A stretch of 5,343 nucleotides of DNA from Actinomycetota bacterium (GTDB taxonomy: Bacteria; Actinomycetota; UBA4738), in assembly GCA_005885025.1 (NCBI GenBank), contig VAYC01000132.1:1-5343 (forward strand), in the 5' to 3' direction. This document shows positions 1 to 5,134 of the stretch, piece by piece. The translations under genes and the position numbers were made by a program. How positions within the stretch are numbered: position 1 is the stretch's first letter; every line of letters begins with the position of its first letter. A model generated the notes under the pieces. That model was not told the origin of the DNA. It ran no database searches and was given only the letters and a program-made list of their open reading frames with translations.

Positions 1-164
1 ACGCCCTCTTCTTCTTCCACCGGGGCATGATCGAGAGCGCGCTCCGATCGACGGTCGCCGCCCGGCGGGACCTTTCCCGCGCGCTCGCCATCAACCCGAA
101 CTTCTCCATCCTCTGGTCGAAGGTGGCGGCCCGCACCCTGGCAGCTTTGGGGGAGGCTCGATGA
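1..164 (+). CDS. C-terminal end of a TPR-like repeat protein (partial)
   Basis: This is the tail of a gene that begins before the window, read in the frame with codons starting at position 3 and ending at a TGA at 162-164. About 53 residues are visible. They include FFHRGMIESAL, then an Arg-rich helix, then RALAINPNFSILW. The small-large helix pattern ending in an ALxINP-type turn is typical of the last tetratricopeptide repeat of a protein, which normally serves as a protein-protein interaction scaffold. The stop codon overlaps the start of the transporter gene in an ATGA arrangement, so the two are very probably translated from one message. The protein may therefore work with the transporter, but its function cannot be judged from this fragment. 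The TPR assignment rests on one repeat only. Confidence 0.6.
   Translation, partial: ALFFFHRGMIESALRSTVAARRDLSRALAINPNFSILWSKVAARTLAALGEAR
149..156 (+). promoter_or_regulatory. Strong ribosome binding site for the NicO-type transporter gene
   Basis: GGGGGAGG lies four bases before the ATG at 161, inside the end of the upstream TPR-like gene. It contains the full GGAGG core and supports this ATG as the true start. It also shows that the overlapped gene does not rely only on translational coupling. Confidence 0.75.
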
Positions 165-1582
165 GGGCAGCCCGCCGAGTCCTCGCGGTCATCGCGGCGA
201 CCGCATGCCTCCTCCTGGGAGTGGGAGTCGCCGCGGCCACGACCGCCTCCGCTCACCCCCTCGGAAACTTCACGGTGAACCGGTACAGCGGGATCGCGAT
301 CTCGCCGGGCCGCGTGGAGGTCCGTTACGTCCTGGACATGGCGGAGATCCCCACGTTCCAGGAGAGAGCGAAGATCGACGCCAACGGCGACGGCGTGGAG
401 ACCGACGAGGAGCGTCAGGAATACGCGAACGTCGAAGCCGCCGGATTGCTCCGCGGCTTGACCCTGACCGTCCGCGGGGCAGCGATCGGGCTGCGCCCGG
501 TCGGCGCCGCGCTTCGATACCTCCCCGGCCAGGCCGGCCTTCCCACGCTCCGCCTCGAAGCCGGCTTTGCGGCGGGCTTGCCCTCCTCCGGATCGGCGCA
601 GTACCGGGACCGCAACTTTCCCGGGAGGATCGGATGGAAGGAGATCACGGTCAGGCCCGAAGCTGGCGTGACCGTCACTGGATCCACGGTCCCCGTCGTG
701 AGTGTCAGCCGAGAGCTGCTGGCCTATCCGAAGGACCTCCTCTCCAGTCCGCTCGACGTGACACGCGCCGACTTCGCCTTCCGGCCGGGACAGTCTTCCA
801 ACGCGGTGCCAGCGCCTCCCCGGGGGCCTGCAGTGTCGAACGTCCCTATCGCCAGCGGGGGCGCGTTCGCGGCCCTGGTGAGGTGGCGCCTCACGCCCCT
901 GTTGCTCCTCGCGTCGCTGATGCTCGCCTTCCTGTTCGGGGCGGTCCACGCTCTCGGACCCGGGCACGGCAAGACCATCACGGCCGCCTATCTCGTGGGG
1001 TCGGGAGCACGGGTCGGCCAGGCCGTCGCTGTGGGTGCCTCGGTAGCCCTGATGCATACGGCATCCGTGCTGTCACTCGGCCTGGTGCTGTTCGTATTGG
1101 CTCGGTCTTTCCCGGCTGAACAGGTGTACCCGTGGCTCACGATGGTGATGGGCCTCGTTGCGCTCGGGCTGGGAACGGGTCTCTTCGTCGCCCGGCTGCG
1201 AGCCGGCCGGGCGGGGCTCGACCTCTGGCACGGCCACGAGCACGATCACCGCCCGGATGTCCACGATCATCCCCATCCTCGCCACCGGTTCGCGGCGCTT
1301 GCAGTGGCGGGCGGCATCCTGCCATCGCCCACCGCGTTCGTCGTCCTGGCCGGCTCGATCAGCGCCCATCGGCTCGGCTACGGCCTGGTCCTGGTTGGTG
1401 CGTTCAGCCTCGGCCTCGCCGGGGCGCTCATCCTGGTCGGTCTTCTCGCTCTCCGGGCCAGGGCGGTGGTCGCCGGCCGATTGAACGGCCGGCTTGCGGC
1501 CGCGGTCCCGCTGCTCTCCGCCATGGTCATAGCGGGCTTCGGAGTGTTCTTCGCGGCTCGAGGGCTGACCCAGCTGGCCTGA
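161..1582 (+). CDS. NicO/RcnA-family nickel/cobalt transporter with EF-hand-like extracytoplasmic domain
   Basis: A 473-residue membrane protein, probably moving Ni2+ or Co2+ across the cytoplasmic membrane; direction cannot be told from sequence. Residues 1-31 look like a Sec signal peptide with an ASA cleavage site, leaving His32 (HPLGNF) as the mature N-terminus. Residues 32-235 form an extracytoplasmic domain holding DANGDGVETDEE (73-84), an EF-hand-like loop with acidic or Asn ligands at loop positions 1, 3, 5 and 12. About six membrane segments follow (near 243-265, 285-313, 323-345, 376-400, 405-432, 446-467). NicO hallmarks are HALGPGHGK (263-271), LMHT (297-300) and GGILPSP (384-390), where RcnA-like proteins usually have PCP. 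A His-rich loop (357-375) has eight histidines. The start is fixed by a strong ribosome binding site and the ATGA overlap with the upstream gene. Family is confident; the metal is inferred. Confidence 0.88.
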   Translation: MRAARRVLAVIAATACLLLGVGVAAATTASAHPLGNFTVNRYSGIAISPGRVEVRYVLDMAEIPTFQERAKIDANGDGVETDEERQEYANVEAAGLLRGLTLTVRGAAIGLRPVGAALRYLPGQAGLPTLRLEAGFAAGLPSSGSAQYRDRNFPGRIGWKEITVRPEAGVTVTGSTVPVVSVSRELLAYPKDLLSSPLDVTRADFAFRPGQSSNAVPAPPRGPAVSNVPIASGGAFAALVRWRLTPLLLLASLMLAFLFGAVHALGPGHGKTITAAYLVGSGARVGQAVAVGASVALMHTASVLSLGLVLFVLARSFPAEQVYPWLTMVMGLVALGLGTGLFVARLRAGRAGLDLWHGHEHDHRPDVHDHPHPRHRFAALAVAGGILPSPTAFVVLAGSISAHRLGYGLVLVGAFSLGLAGALILVGLLALRARAVVAGRLNGRLAAAVPLLSAMVIAGFGVFFAARGLTQLA

Positions 1583-1597
1583 GCGGGACCAGCTCAG
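1579..1597 (+). other. Short inverted repeat across the transporter stop codon
   Basis: CTGAGC (1579-1584) and GCTCAG (1592-1597) are perfect complements with a seven-base loop, and the TGA stop lies in the left arm. It may help stabilise or end the transporter message together with the stronger hairpin at 1616-1644. A six-base stem is common by chance in GC-rich DNA. Confidence 0.25.
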
Positions 1598-1615
1598 CCG
1601 GAGCGCTGAAAAAGA

Positions 1616-1644
1616 GAGGAGGCCGCAGGGGAGGCGGCCTCCTC
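1616..1644. terminator. Perfect 11-bp GC-rich hairpin after the transporter gene
   Basis: GAGGAGGCCGC (1616-1626) pairs perfectly with GCGGCCTCCTC (1634-1644) around a seven-base loop, 34 bases after the transporter stop. It is the most stable short hairpin I found in the window and is well placed to end the TPR-transporter message. On the plus strand no T-run follows. An A-run at 1609-1613 precedes it, so the canonical stem-plus-U-tract shape is on the minus strand, although no minus-strand gene is supported here. Actinobacterial terminators often lack a U-tract, and a bidirectional role is possible. Confidence 0.6.
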
Positions 1645-1655
1645 GTGGCTTCGCA

Positions 1656-1779
1656 CCGACCCTCGGCGGGGCATCGCCCGCTCGGAAGAGGCTCGATGCT
1701 CGTCCGGCCTTGCAGAGAAGGGGGATGCTTCTCGTCTACATTTTCGGACGAGACCAGCGCGAAGTTCACACCCTGGTCT
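1656..1779 (+). other. Run of nested and tandem inverted repeats, candidate structured RNA
   Basis: Several complementary pairs follow one another in this non-coding stretch. CCGA (1656-1659) pairs with TCGG (1682-1685), enclosing GCGGG (1666-1670) and CCCGC (1677-1681). CTCGTCCG (1699-1706) pairs with CGGACGAG (1745-1752), enclosing GAGAAG (1715-1720) and CTTCTC (1728-1733), whose loop is GGGGATG. AGACCAG (1751-1757) pairs with CTGGTCT (1773-1779). The outer 8-bp arm and the last stem share two bases. The region could be a leader RNA or attenuator for the glutaredoxin gene, or just an untranslated trailer. I recognise no known riboswitch class and see no clear promoter in front of it. Confidence 0.25.
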
Positions 1780-1787
1780 GGATTTTT
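1751..1787 (+). terminator. Probable intrinsic terminator (7-bp stem followed by TTTTT)
   Basis: AGACCAG (1751-1757) and CTGGTCT (1773-1779) form a perfect 7-bp stem with a 15-base loop. The sequence GGA and then five T residues (1783-1787) follow at once, the usual plus-strand intrinsic terminator layout. It would stop transcription arriving from the transporter side before the glutaredoxin gene. The stem is modest and the loop long, so strength is uncertain. Confidence 0.45.
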
Positions 1788-1825
1788 CGTGTCGATGCGC
1801 CCGCCCTGGCCGGCGGGGGCCGCGG

Positions 1826-1839
1826 TAGCATCCCGGGGG
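1826..1839 (+). promoter_or_regulatory. Predicted -10 element for leaderless glutaredoxin transcript
   Basis: TAGCAT (1826-1831) fits the TAnnnT pattern of a housekeeping -10 box. Exactly seven bases separate it from the GTG at 1839, which places the expected transcription start at or next to that GTG. No convincing -35 hexamer is visible. The same seven-base spacing occurs at the rex promoter (TAGAAT to GTG at 2162), which strengthens both calls. Confidence 0.45.
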
Positions 1840-2081
1840 TGGTCGAGCACCGGGTCCTCATGTACTCGCGGCGAGCCTGCCACCTGTGCGACGAGGCCCG
1901 GGCTGTCCTGATGGCCGAGCGCGAACGCTCCTCTTTCTCCTTCGAAGAGATCTTCATCGACGGCGACGATCGCCTGGAGCACGAGCACGGCCTGCGGGTC
2001 CCCGTCGTGGTGGTCGACGGCGTCGAGGAATTCGAGTTCTCGGTGGAGCCGGATCTTCTCCGGACCTTGCTCAGGAACTGA
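1839..2081 (+). CDS. Glutaredoxin-like small thiol-disulfide protein
   Basis: An 80-residue cytoplasmic protein of the divergent glutaredoxin-like (DUF836-type) group in the thioredoxin fold. The first strand HRVLMYS leads into the redox motif C14-H-L-C17 followed by DEAR, a frequent signature of this group. The RVPVVVVDG segment (53-61) holds the expected cis-proline at Pro55, and a FEFSVEPDLLRTLL helix closes the fold. It probably handles dithiol exchange, but the partner is unknown. The GTG at 1839 is chosen because the fold begins directly there and a -10 box sits seven bases upstream; GGGG touches the start codon, too close to act as a ribosome binding site. The frame stays open back to a TTG at 1710 and an ATG at 1725, but that 38-43 residue extension runs through the hairpin region and resembles nothing in the family. 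Its place just before rex is seen in other actinobacteria. Confidence 0.82.
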   Translation: MVEHRVLMYSRRACHLCDEARAVLMAERERSSFSFEEIFIDGDDRLEHEHGLRVPVVVVDGVEEFEFSVEPDLLRTLLRN

Positions 2082-2116
2082 AACCCTTCCCCTGACGCGC
2101 TCTTTCGGTCGATCGC

Positions 2117-2122
2117 TTGTGC
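2117..2122 (+). repeat. Extra Rex-like half-site (direct repeat of TTGTGC)
   Basis: TTGTGC at 2117-2122 repeats the left half of the operator at 2125-2130, eight bases away, almost one helical turn. With CTTGTG (2116-2121) and CACAAG (2138-2143) it also makes a wider perfect inverted repeat. It could extend Rex contact or be a chance duplicate. Confidence 0.3.
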
Positions 2123-2124
2123 CT

Positions 2125-2142
2125 TTGTGCACCCATTCACAA
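2125..2142. promoter_or_regulatory. Rex operator (ROP box) upstream of rex
   Basis: TTGTGCACCCATTCACAA matches the known Rex operator TTGTGAA-N4-TTCACAA at 13 of 14 defined positions; the only mismatch is C for A at 2130. It sits where the -35 hexamer of the rex promoter should be, so a bound Rex dimer would block RNA polymerase. It implies autorepression of rex and redox control of hemA, hemC and hemD, relieved when NADH rises. The match is seen directly; binding is inferred from the family. Confidence 0.85.
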
Positions 2143-2162
2143 GGGCGCTAGAATCTGGCGCG
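2125..2162 (+). promoter_or_regulatory. Promoter of the rex-hemACD operon
   Basis: TAGAAT (2149-2154) is a good -10 box. TTGTGC (2125-2130), inside the Rex operator, is the best -35 candidate at an 18-base spacing, matching only the TTG of TTGACA. The expected start of transcription is about 2161-2162, which coincides with a GTG codon. The weak -35 fits a promoter set mainly by repressor release. Confidence 0.6.
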
Positions 2163-2188
2163 TGACGGCCCCCACGGCGGATCGATGA
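2162..2188 (+). CDS. Possible leaderless eight-codon leader peptide overlapping rex
   Basis: GTG at 2162 lies at the predicted 5' end of the rex message and opens the reading frame (M/V)TAPTADR, ending in a TGA (2186-2188) that overlaps the rex ATG (2185-2187). Leaderless starts are common in actinobacteria. The rex ATG itself has only a weak upstream purine stretch (GGCGGA), so rex could be reached by termination-reinitiation from this mini-ORF. Another reading is that it is the old N-terminus of rex, now out of frame through an indel. Nothing proves that it is translated. Confidence 0.35.
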   Translation: MTAPTADR

Positions 2189-2871
2189 GAGACCGCGCCA
2201 TCCCCGAGGCCACCGTGGGGCGTCTGCCCATCTACCTACGGTCGCTGGTTGAGATGGCCGAGCGGGGTGCCTCCACGGTGTCATCGGGGGACCTGGCGGA
2301 GGCGGCGGGCGTGAACTCTGCCAAGGTCCGCAAGGACCTCTCCTATCTCGGCTCGTATGGGACGCGTGGGGTTGGCTACGACGTGGCCTATTTGATCCAC
2401 CAGGTTAGACGGGTACTCGGCCTGACCCAGGACTGGCCGGTCCTGATCGCCGGCGCGGGCAACCTCGGCCATGCCCTCTCGAATTACAAGGGGTTCACGG
2501 CGCGAGGCTTCCGGATCGTGGCCATCGTGGACAACTCGAAGGGCAAGGTGGGTGAGCGGATCGGTTCGATCACCGTGGAGCACATCGACCGCTTGGGTCA
2601 GATCTGCCGGCGAGAGGAGGTTGCGATCGGCGTGATTTGCACGCCTGCTGCCGCGGCCCAGGAGGTAGCCGACCGGATGGTCGCGGCCGGCATTCGATCG
2701 ATCCTGAACTTCGCTCCCGCCGTGATCGCTGTCCCCGATCACGTCTCGGTGAGGAAGGTGGACCTCTCCATCGAGCTCCAGATCCTCGCCTACTACGAGC
2801 AGCGAAAGGCCGTGATCGAGGCGGTCAAGGGGGGCCGCGGCGCCGCTTTGGACCTGGCCGGGGTACCGTAG
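2185..2871 (+). CDS. rex: Redox-sensing transcriptional repressor Rex
   Basis: A 228-residue homodimeric repressor that binds DNA when NAD+ is high and lets go when NADH binds, usually controlling respiratory and fermentative genes. The N-terminal winged helix (about 1-80) begins IPEATVGRLPIYLRSL and contains VNSAKVRKDLSYLGSYGTRGVGY (key span 43-65), the DNA-recognition part. The Rossmann domain follows with GAGNLG (90-95) for dinucleotide binding and Asp116 at the end of the second strand, the usual ribose ligand of an NAD(H) protein. SILNFAPAV (172-180) and VRKVDLSIELQIL (189-201) are family signatures near the dimer interface and C-terminal helix. The ATG at 2185 is the only usable start, because an in-frame TAG lies in the -10 box at 2149. 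The length is normal. It heads a tight operon with heme genes and carries its own operator upstream. Confidence 0.95.
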   Translation: MRDRAIPEATVGRLPIYLRSLVEMAERGASTVSSGDLAEAAGVNSAKVRKDLSYLGSYGTRGVGYDVAYLIHQVRRVLGLTQDWPVLIAGAGNLGHALSNYKGFTARGFRIVAIVDNSKGKVGERIGSITVEHIDRLGQICRREEVAIGVICTPAAAAQEVADRMVAAGIRSILNFAPAVIAVPDHVSVRKVDLSIELQILAYYEQRKAVIEAVKGGRGAALDLAGVP

Positions 2872-2876
2872 GCGGG

Positions 2877-2906
2877 ATGACCGGCCCGACCAGAGGAAGC
2901 CCCTGA
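2877..2906 (+). other. Nine-codon ORF bridging rex and hemA
   Basis: ATG at 2877, five bases after the rex stop, opens MTGPTRGSP and ends in a TGA that overlaps the hemA start as TGATG. It could pass reinitiating ribosomes from rex to hemA. hemA has its own ribosome binding site inside it, so it may be incidental. Confidence 0.2.
2892..2897 (+). promoter_or_regulatory. Ribosome binding site for hemA
   Basis: AGAGGA stands eight bases before the ATG at 2906, a standard distance. It supports that ATG, and the encoded N-terminus (MPVLALGISYRRAPVE) matches the normal start of the family. Confidence 0.65.
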
Positions 2907-4180
2907 TGCCCGTCCTCGCCCTGGGAATCTCGTACCGCCGGGCACCGGTCGAGCTGCTCGAGCGATTGGCCTTCACCCACGAGGACTTCCCGAAAGCGTA
3001 TCGGAGGCTCCTCGACATGGAGGCCGTCACGGAAGGGGTCATCCTCTCCACGTGCAACCGCGTAGAGGTCTTCGGCGAGGTCGCTTCCTATCACTCGGGC
3101 TTCCTCGACATGAAGCGCTTCCTGGCGGAATCCCGTGAGATCCCTCCTGACGAGTTCGCCGAACCCCTCTATGCGCACTACGAGGACGACGCTGCCCTGC
3201 ATCTCTTCTCGGTGGCGGCGGGGCTCGATTCCATGGTGCTCGGGGAGCCGCAGATCCTTGCCCAGGTTCGGCAGGCCTACCGGGTCGCCGAGGGCGAGCA
3301 CGCCGCGGGACCCTCGCTTTCCCGCTTCTTCCGATCGGCGATCCGAACCGGACGCCGGGTGCGCGCCGAGACCGCCATCGGCGCCTCTCCCGCGGCGATG
3401 GTCGAAGCCGGGACTTCGCTCGCGGAGCGCGAGCTGGGCGGGCTGGCCGGACGGTCCGTGCTCGTGGTGGGGGCCGGTGGGATGGCGGCGCTCGCCGTCC
3501 GGGACCTGCGCGCCCGAGGCGTGGGGACGCTTCGGATCCTGAACCGAAGCTTCGAGCGGGCAAGCCGGCTGGCTTCGCGGGCCGGTGCCGAGGCAGGAGG
3601 ACTGGACGGCCTGGCCGTAGGGATTGCCCGCGCCGACCTGGTCGTGACCTCGACGGGCGCGGCCGGGACGGTGGTCGGGCCGGACACGGTTCGCGAAGCT
3701 CTCCAGAACGGTCGGGACGGAGGACCGCTGTTCTTCCTGGACCTGGCCGTTCCCCGGGACGTCGATCCTGCGGTGGCCGAGCTCGACGGGGTGCGGGTCG
3801 CCGACATCGATGACCTGAGGGCCGAGCTGACCGGCGGGGGTGCCGGAGACGAAGAGCTGGGGCGGGCGCGAGGGATCGTGACCGAAGAAGCCAGGCGCTT
3901 CGCCGCGTGGCGCCGGGCCGCCAAGCTCGCACCGCTCATCCAGTCGTTGCGGGACCGAGGGGCCAGGATCCAGGCGGCGGAGCTGGCCCGGGTGGCTCCC
4001 CGCCTCTCCCGCCTCTCGGACAAGGAATGGGCGGCGGTCCAGGCGCTGGCCTCCGGGATCGTCGCCAAGCTGCTCCACGAGCCCATCGTCCGGTTGAAGG
4101 ACCAGCCCGGCCCTGGGCCGGACTCGCTCGCCCGAGCTTTGGCAGAGCTCTTCGGTATCGAACCGCCGTCGGGAGCCTGA
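2906..4180 (+). CDS. hemA: Glutamyl-tRNA reductase
   Basis: A 424-residue cytoplasmic enzyme that reduces glutamyl-tRNA(Glu) with NADPH to glutamate-1-semialdehyde, the committed step of the C5 route to heme and other tetrapyrroles. The catalytic domain (about 1-150) holds GISYRRAPVE near the start, STCNRVE with the nucleophile Cys50, His99 in the LHLF segment, and GLDSMVLGEPQILAQV (106-121). The NADPH domain (about 165-305) has the glycine motif VVGAGGMAALA (187-197), with Gly in place of the more usual Ser, and ILNRS (211-215). The long helical dimerisation domain runs from about 315 to the end. Length is typical. It follows rex by 34 bases and so should share the Rex-controlled promoter, with no separate promoter visible. 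Heme supply would then depend on redox state. The C5 pathway is expected for actinobacteria. Confidence 0.96.
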   Translation: MPVLALGISYRRAPVELLERLAFTHEDFPKAYRRLLDMEAVTEGVILSTCNRVEVFGEVASYHSGFLDMKRFLAESREIPPDEFAEPLYAHYEDDAALHLFSVAAGLDSMVLGEPQILAQVRQAYRVAEGEHAAGPSLSRFFRSAIRTGRRVRAETAIGASPAAMVEAGTSLAERELGGLAGRSVLVVGAGGMAALAVRDLRARGVGTLRILNRSFERASRLASRAGAEAGGLDGLAVGIARADLVVTSTGAAGTVVGPDTVREALQNGRDGGPLFFLDLAVPRDVDPAVAELDGVRVADIDDLRAELTGGGAGDEELGRARGIVTEEARRFAAWRRAAKLAPLIQSLRDRGARIQAAELARVAPRLSRLSDKEWAAVQALASGIVAKLLHEPIVRLKDQPGPGPDSLARALAELFGIEPPSGA

Positions 4181-4199
4181 GAAACGGTCATCGATCCAG

Positions 4200-4241
4200 A
4201 TGCAGTCGCGAAGGTCCGCTCGATGCGCGAGGGAACGATGA
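4200..4241 (+). other. Thirteen-codon ORF overlapping the hemC start
   Basis: ATG at 4200 opens MQSRRSARCARER and ends in a TGA at 4239-4241, overlapping the hemC ATG at 4238 as ATGA. No ribosome binding site precedes it, and its Arg-rich content is what random GC-rich sequence would give. It is recorded because rex and hemA have similar overlaps. Confidence 0.12.
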
Positions 4242-5134
4242 AGGTCCGCATCGGGACGAGGCGCTCCCGTCTGGCCCTGGCCCAGGCGGAGGAGGTTGCG
4301 TACCATCTGGCGCTCCTCGGCGTGGAGGCCGAACTGGTACCGATGATCACCGCCGGTGACCGCGGGACCTCGGCCTCCGGGAGGGGCGGAGTCAAGGGGC
4401 TGTTCGTCGCCGAGATCGTCCGGGCCCTGCAGGAAGGCGAGGTGGACCTGGCCGTCCACTCGGCGAAGGACCTGCCCGCCGACGATCCCGATGGCGTCGT
4501 CATCGCGGCCGTTCCGGAACGAGCCGACCCCTTCGACGTCCTGGTGACGAGAAAGGACTCCCTCGGGCCGGGAGGTGTTGTCGGGACTTCCAGCCTCAGG
4601 CGGCAGGCCCAGCTTCGGCGGACCCGTCCAGAGCTCGCGGTGAAGGACCTGAGGGGAAACGTCGAAACCAGGTTGTCGAAGCTCGAGGCCGGCGAAGTGG
4701 ATGGCCTGGTGCTGGCCGCAGCCGGGCTGGCCCGCCTGGGCCTCTCGCCGCCCAATGCCACGCCCTTTCCCCTGGATGAGATGGTGCCTGCGCCGGGACA
4801 GGGCTCGCTCGCGGTTCAGGCTCGGGCCGAGGATGCGGCGACCAACGAGATCGCCGCTCGCCTGGACCATGCCCGTTCCCGATCGGCGTTCGAGGCCGAA
4901 CGCGGCGTGGTTCGGCGGCTGGGTGGGGATTGCTCGCTGCCGCTCGGGGCCTATGCCGAGGAGCGTGACGGCAATGTGCGCCTCATGGCCGTGGTGATTC
5001 GTCCCGACGGGTCGGATCTGGTTTGGGCGCAGGTCGAGGCGAAGGAGCCCGGTCTGGCGGCCGAGGAAGCCGCGGCGACGCTCCTCGCGGGCGGGGCGGC
5101 CCAGATCCTCGCGGAGGCCGGATCCGGGCGATGA
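4238..5134 (+). CDS. hemC: Porphobilinogen deaminase (hydroxymethylbilane synthase)
   Basis: A 298-residue cytoplasmic enzyme that joins four porphobilinogen molecules into linear hydroxymethylbilane. With this start, the N-terminus MKVRIGTRRSRLALAQA is the family's usual opening. GEVDLAVHSAKDLP carries the catalytic Asp78. GTSSLRRQAQL (116-126) and DLRGNVETRL (137-146) supply the substrate-binding arginines. VPAPGQGSLAVQAR (183-196) is a further signature. RRLGGDCSLPLGAYAEE holds Cys232, to which the dipyrromethane cofactor attaches. An in-frame ATG at 4223 would add five residues (MREGT) that do not fit the family. The 4238 start has GAGG five bases upstream and is preferred. The gene begins 57 bases after hemA, and its stop overlaps the hemD start as ATGA, so coupled translation with the next enzyme is likely. 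Length is normal and all key residues are present. Confidence 0.95.
   Translation: MKVRIGTRRSRLALAQAEEVAYHLALLGVEAELVPMITAGDRGTSASGRGGVKGLFVAEIVRALQEGEVDLAVHSAKDLPADDPDGVVIAAVPERADPFDVLVTRKDSLGPGGVVGTSSLRRQAQLRRTRPELAVKDLRGNVETRLSKLEAGEVDGLVLAAAGLARLGLSPPNATPFPLDEMVPAPGQGSLAVQARAEDAATNEIAARLDHARSRSAFEAERGVVRRLGGDCSLPLGAYAEERDGNVRLMAVVIRPDGSDLVWAQVEAKEPGLAAEEAAATLLAGGAAQILAEAGSGR

Noticed and set aside
1737..1742. TACATT as a -10 box of a promoter before the glutaredoxin gene
   Set aside because: The only -35-like hexamer (TTGCAG at 1710) is 21 bases away, too far, and a terminator follows directly downstream.
1754..1771. A second Rex operator suggested by TTCACA in the loop of the terminator hairpin
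   Set aside because: The left half that should read TTGTGAA has almost no match, so only one half-site is present.
1710..1838. N-terminal extension of the glutaredoxin-like protein from TTG 1710 or ATG 1725
   Set aside because: The frame is open, but the extension lies in the structured region, contains the terminator and the -10 box, and the conserved fold begins only at 1839.
1132..1911. A 259-codon plus-strand open frame running through the transporter gene and the intergenic hairpins
   Set aside because: It overlaps a well-supported gene out of frame, has low-complexity Arg/Pro/Ser-rich content, and crosses the hairpins and the glutaredoxin start.
4223..4237. Earlier hemC start at ATG 4223
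   Set aside because: It adds MREGT ahead of a family-typical N-terminus; the ATG at 4238 has a well-spaced GAGG, although AAGG before 4223 means it cannot be wholly excluded.
3277..4761. A 494-codon minus-strand open frame, also opposite hemA and hemC
   Set aside because: It is a Ser/Ala/Arg-rich shadow of the same genes in another frame, without family motifs.
2825..4870. A 681-codon open frame on the minus strand opposite hemA and hemC
   Set aside because: It lies antisense to two certain genes, is rich in Arg, Gly and Pro with no recognisable domain, and reflects the lack of stop codons in GC-rich coding DNA.
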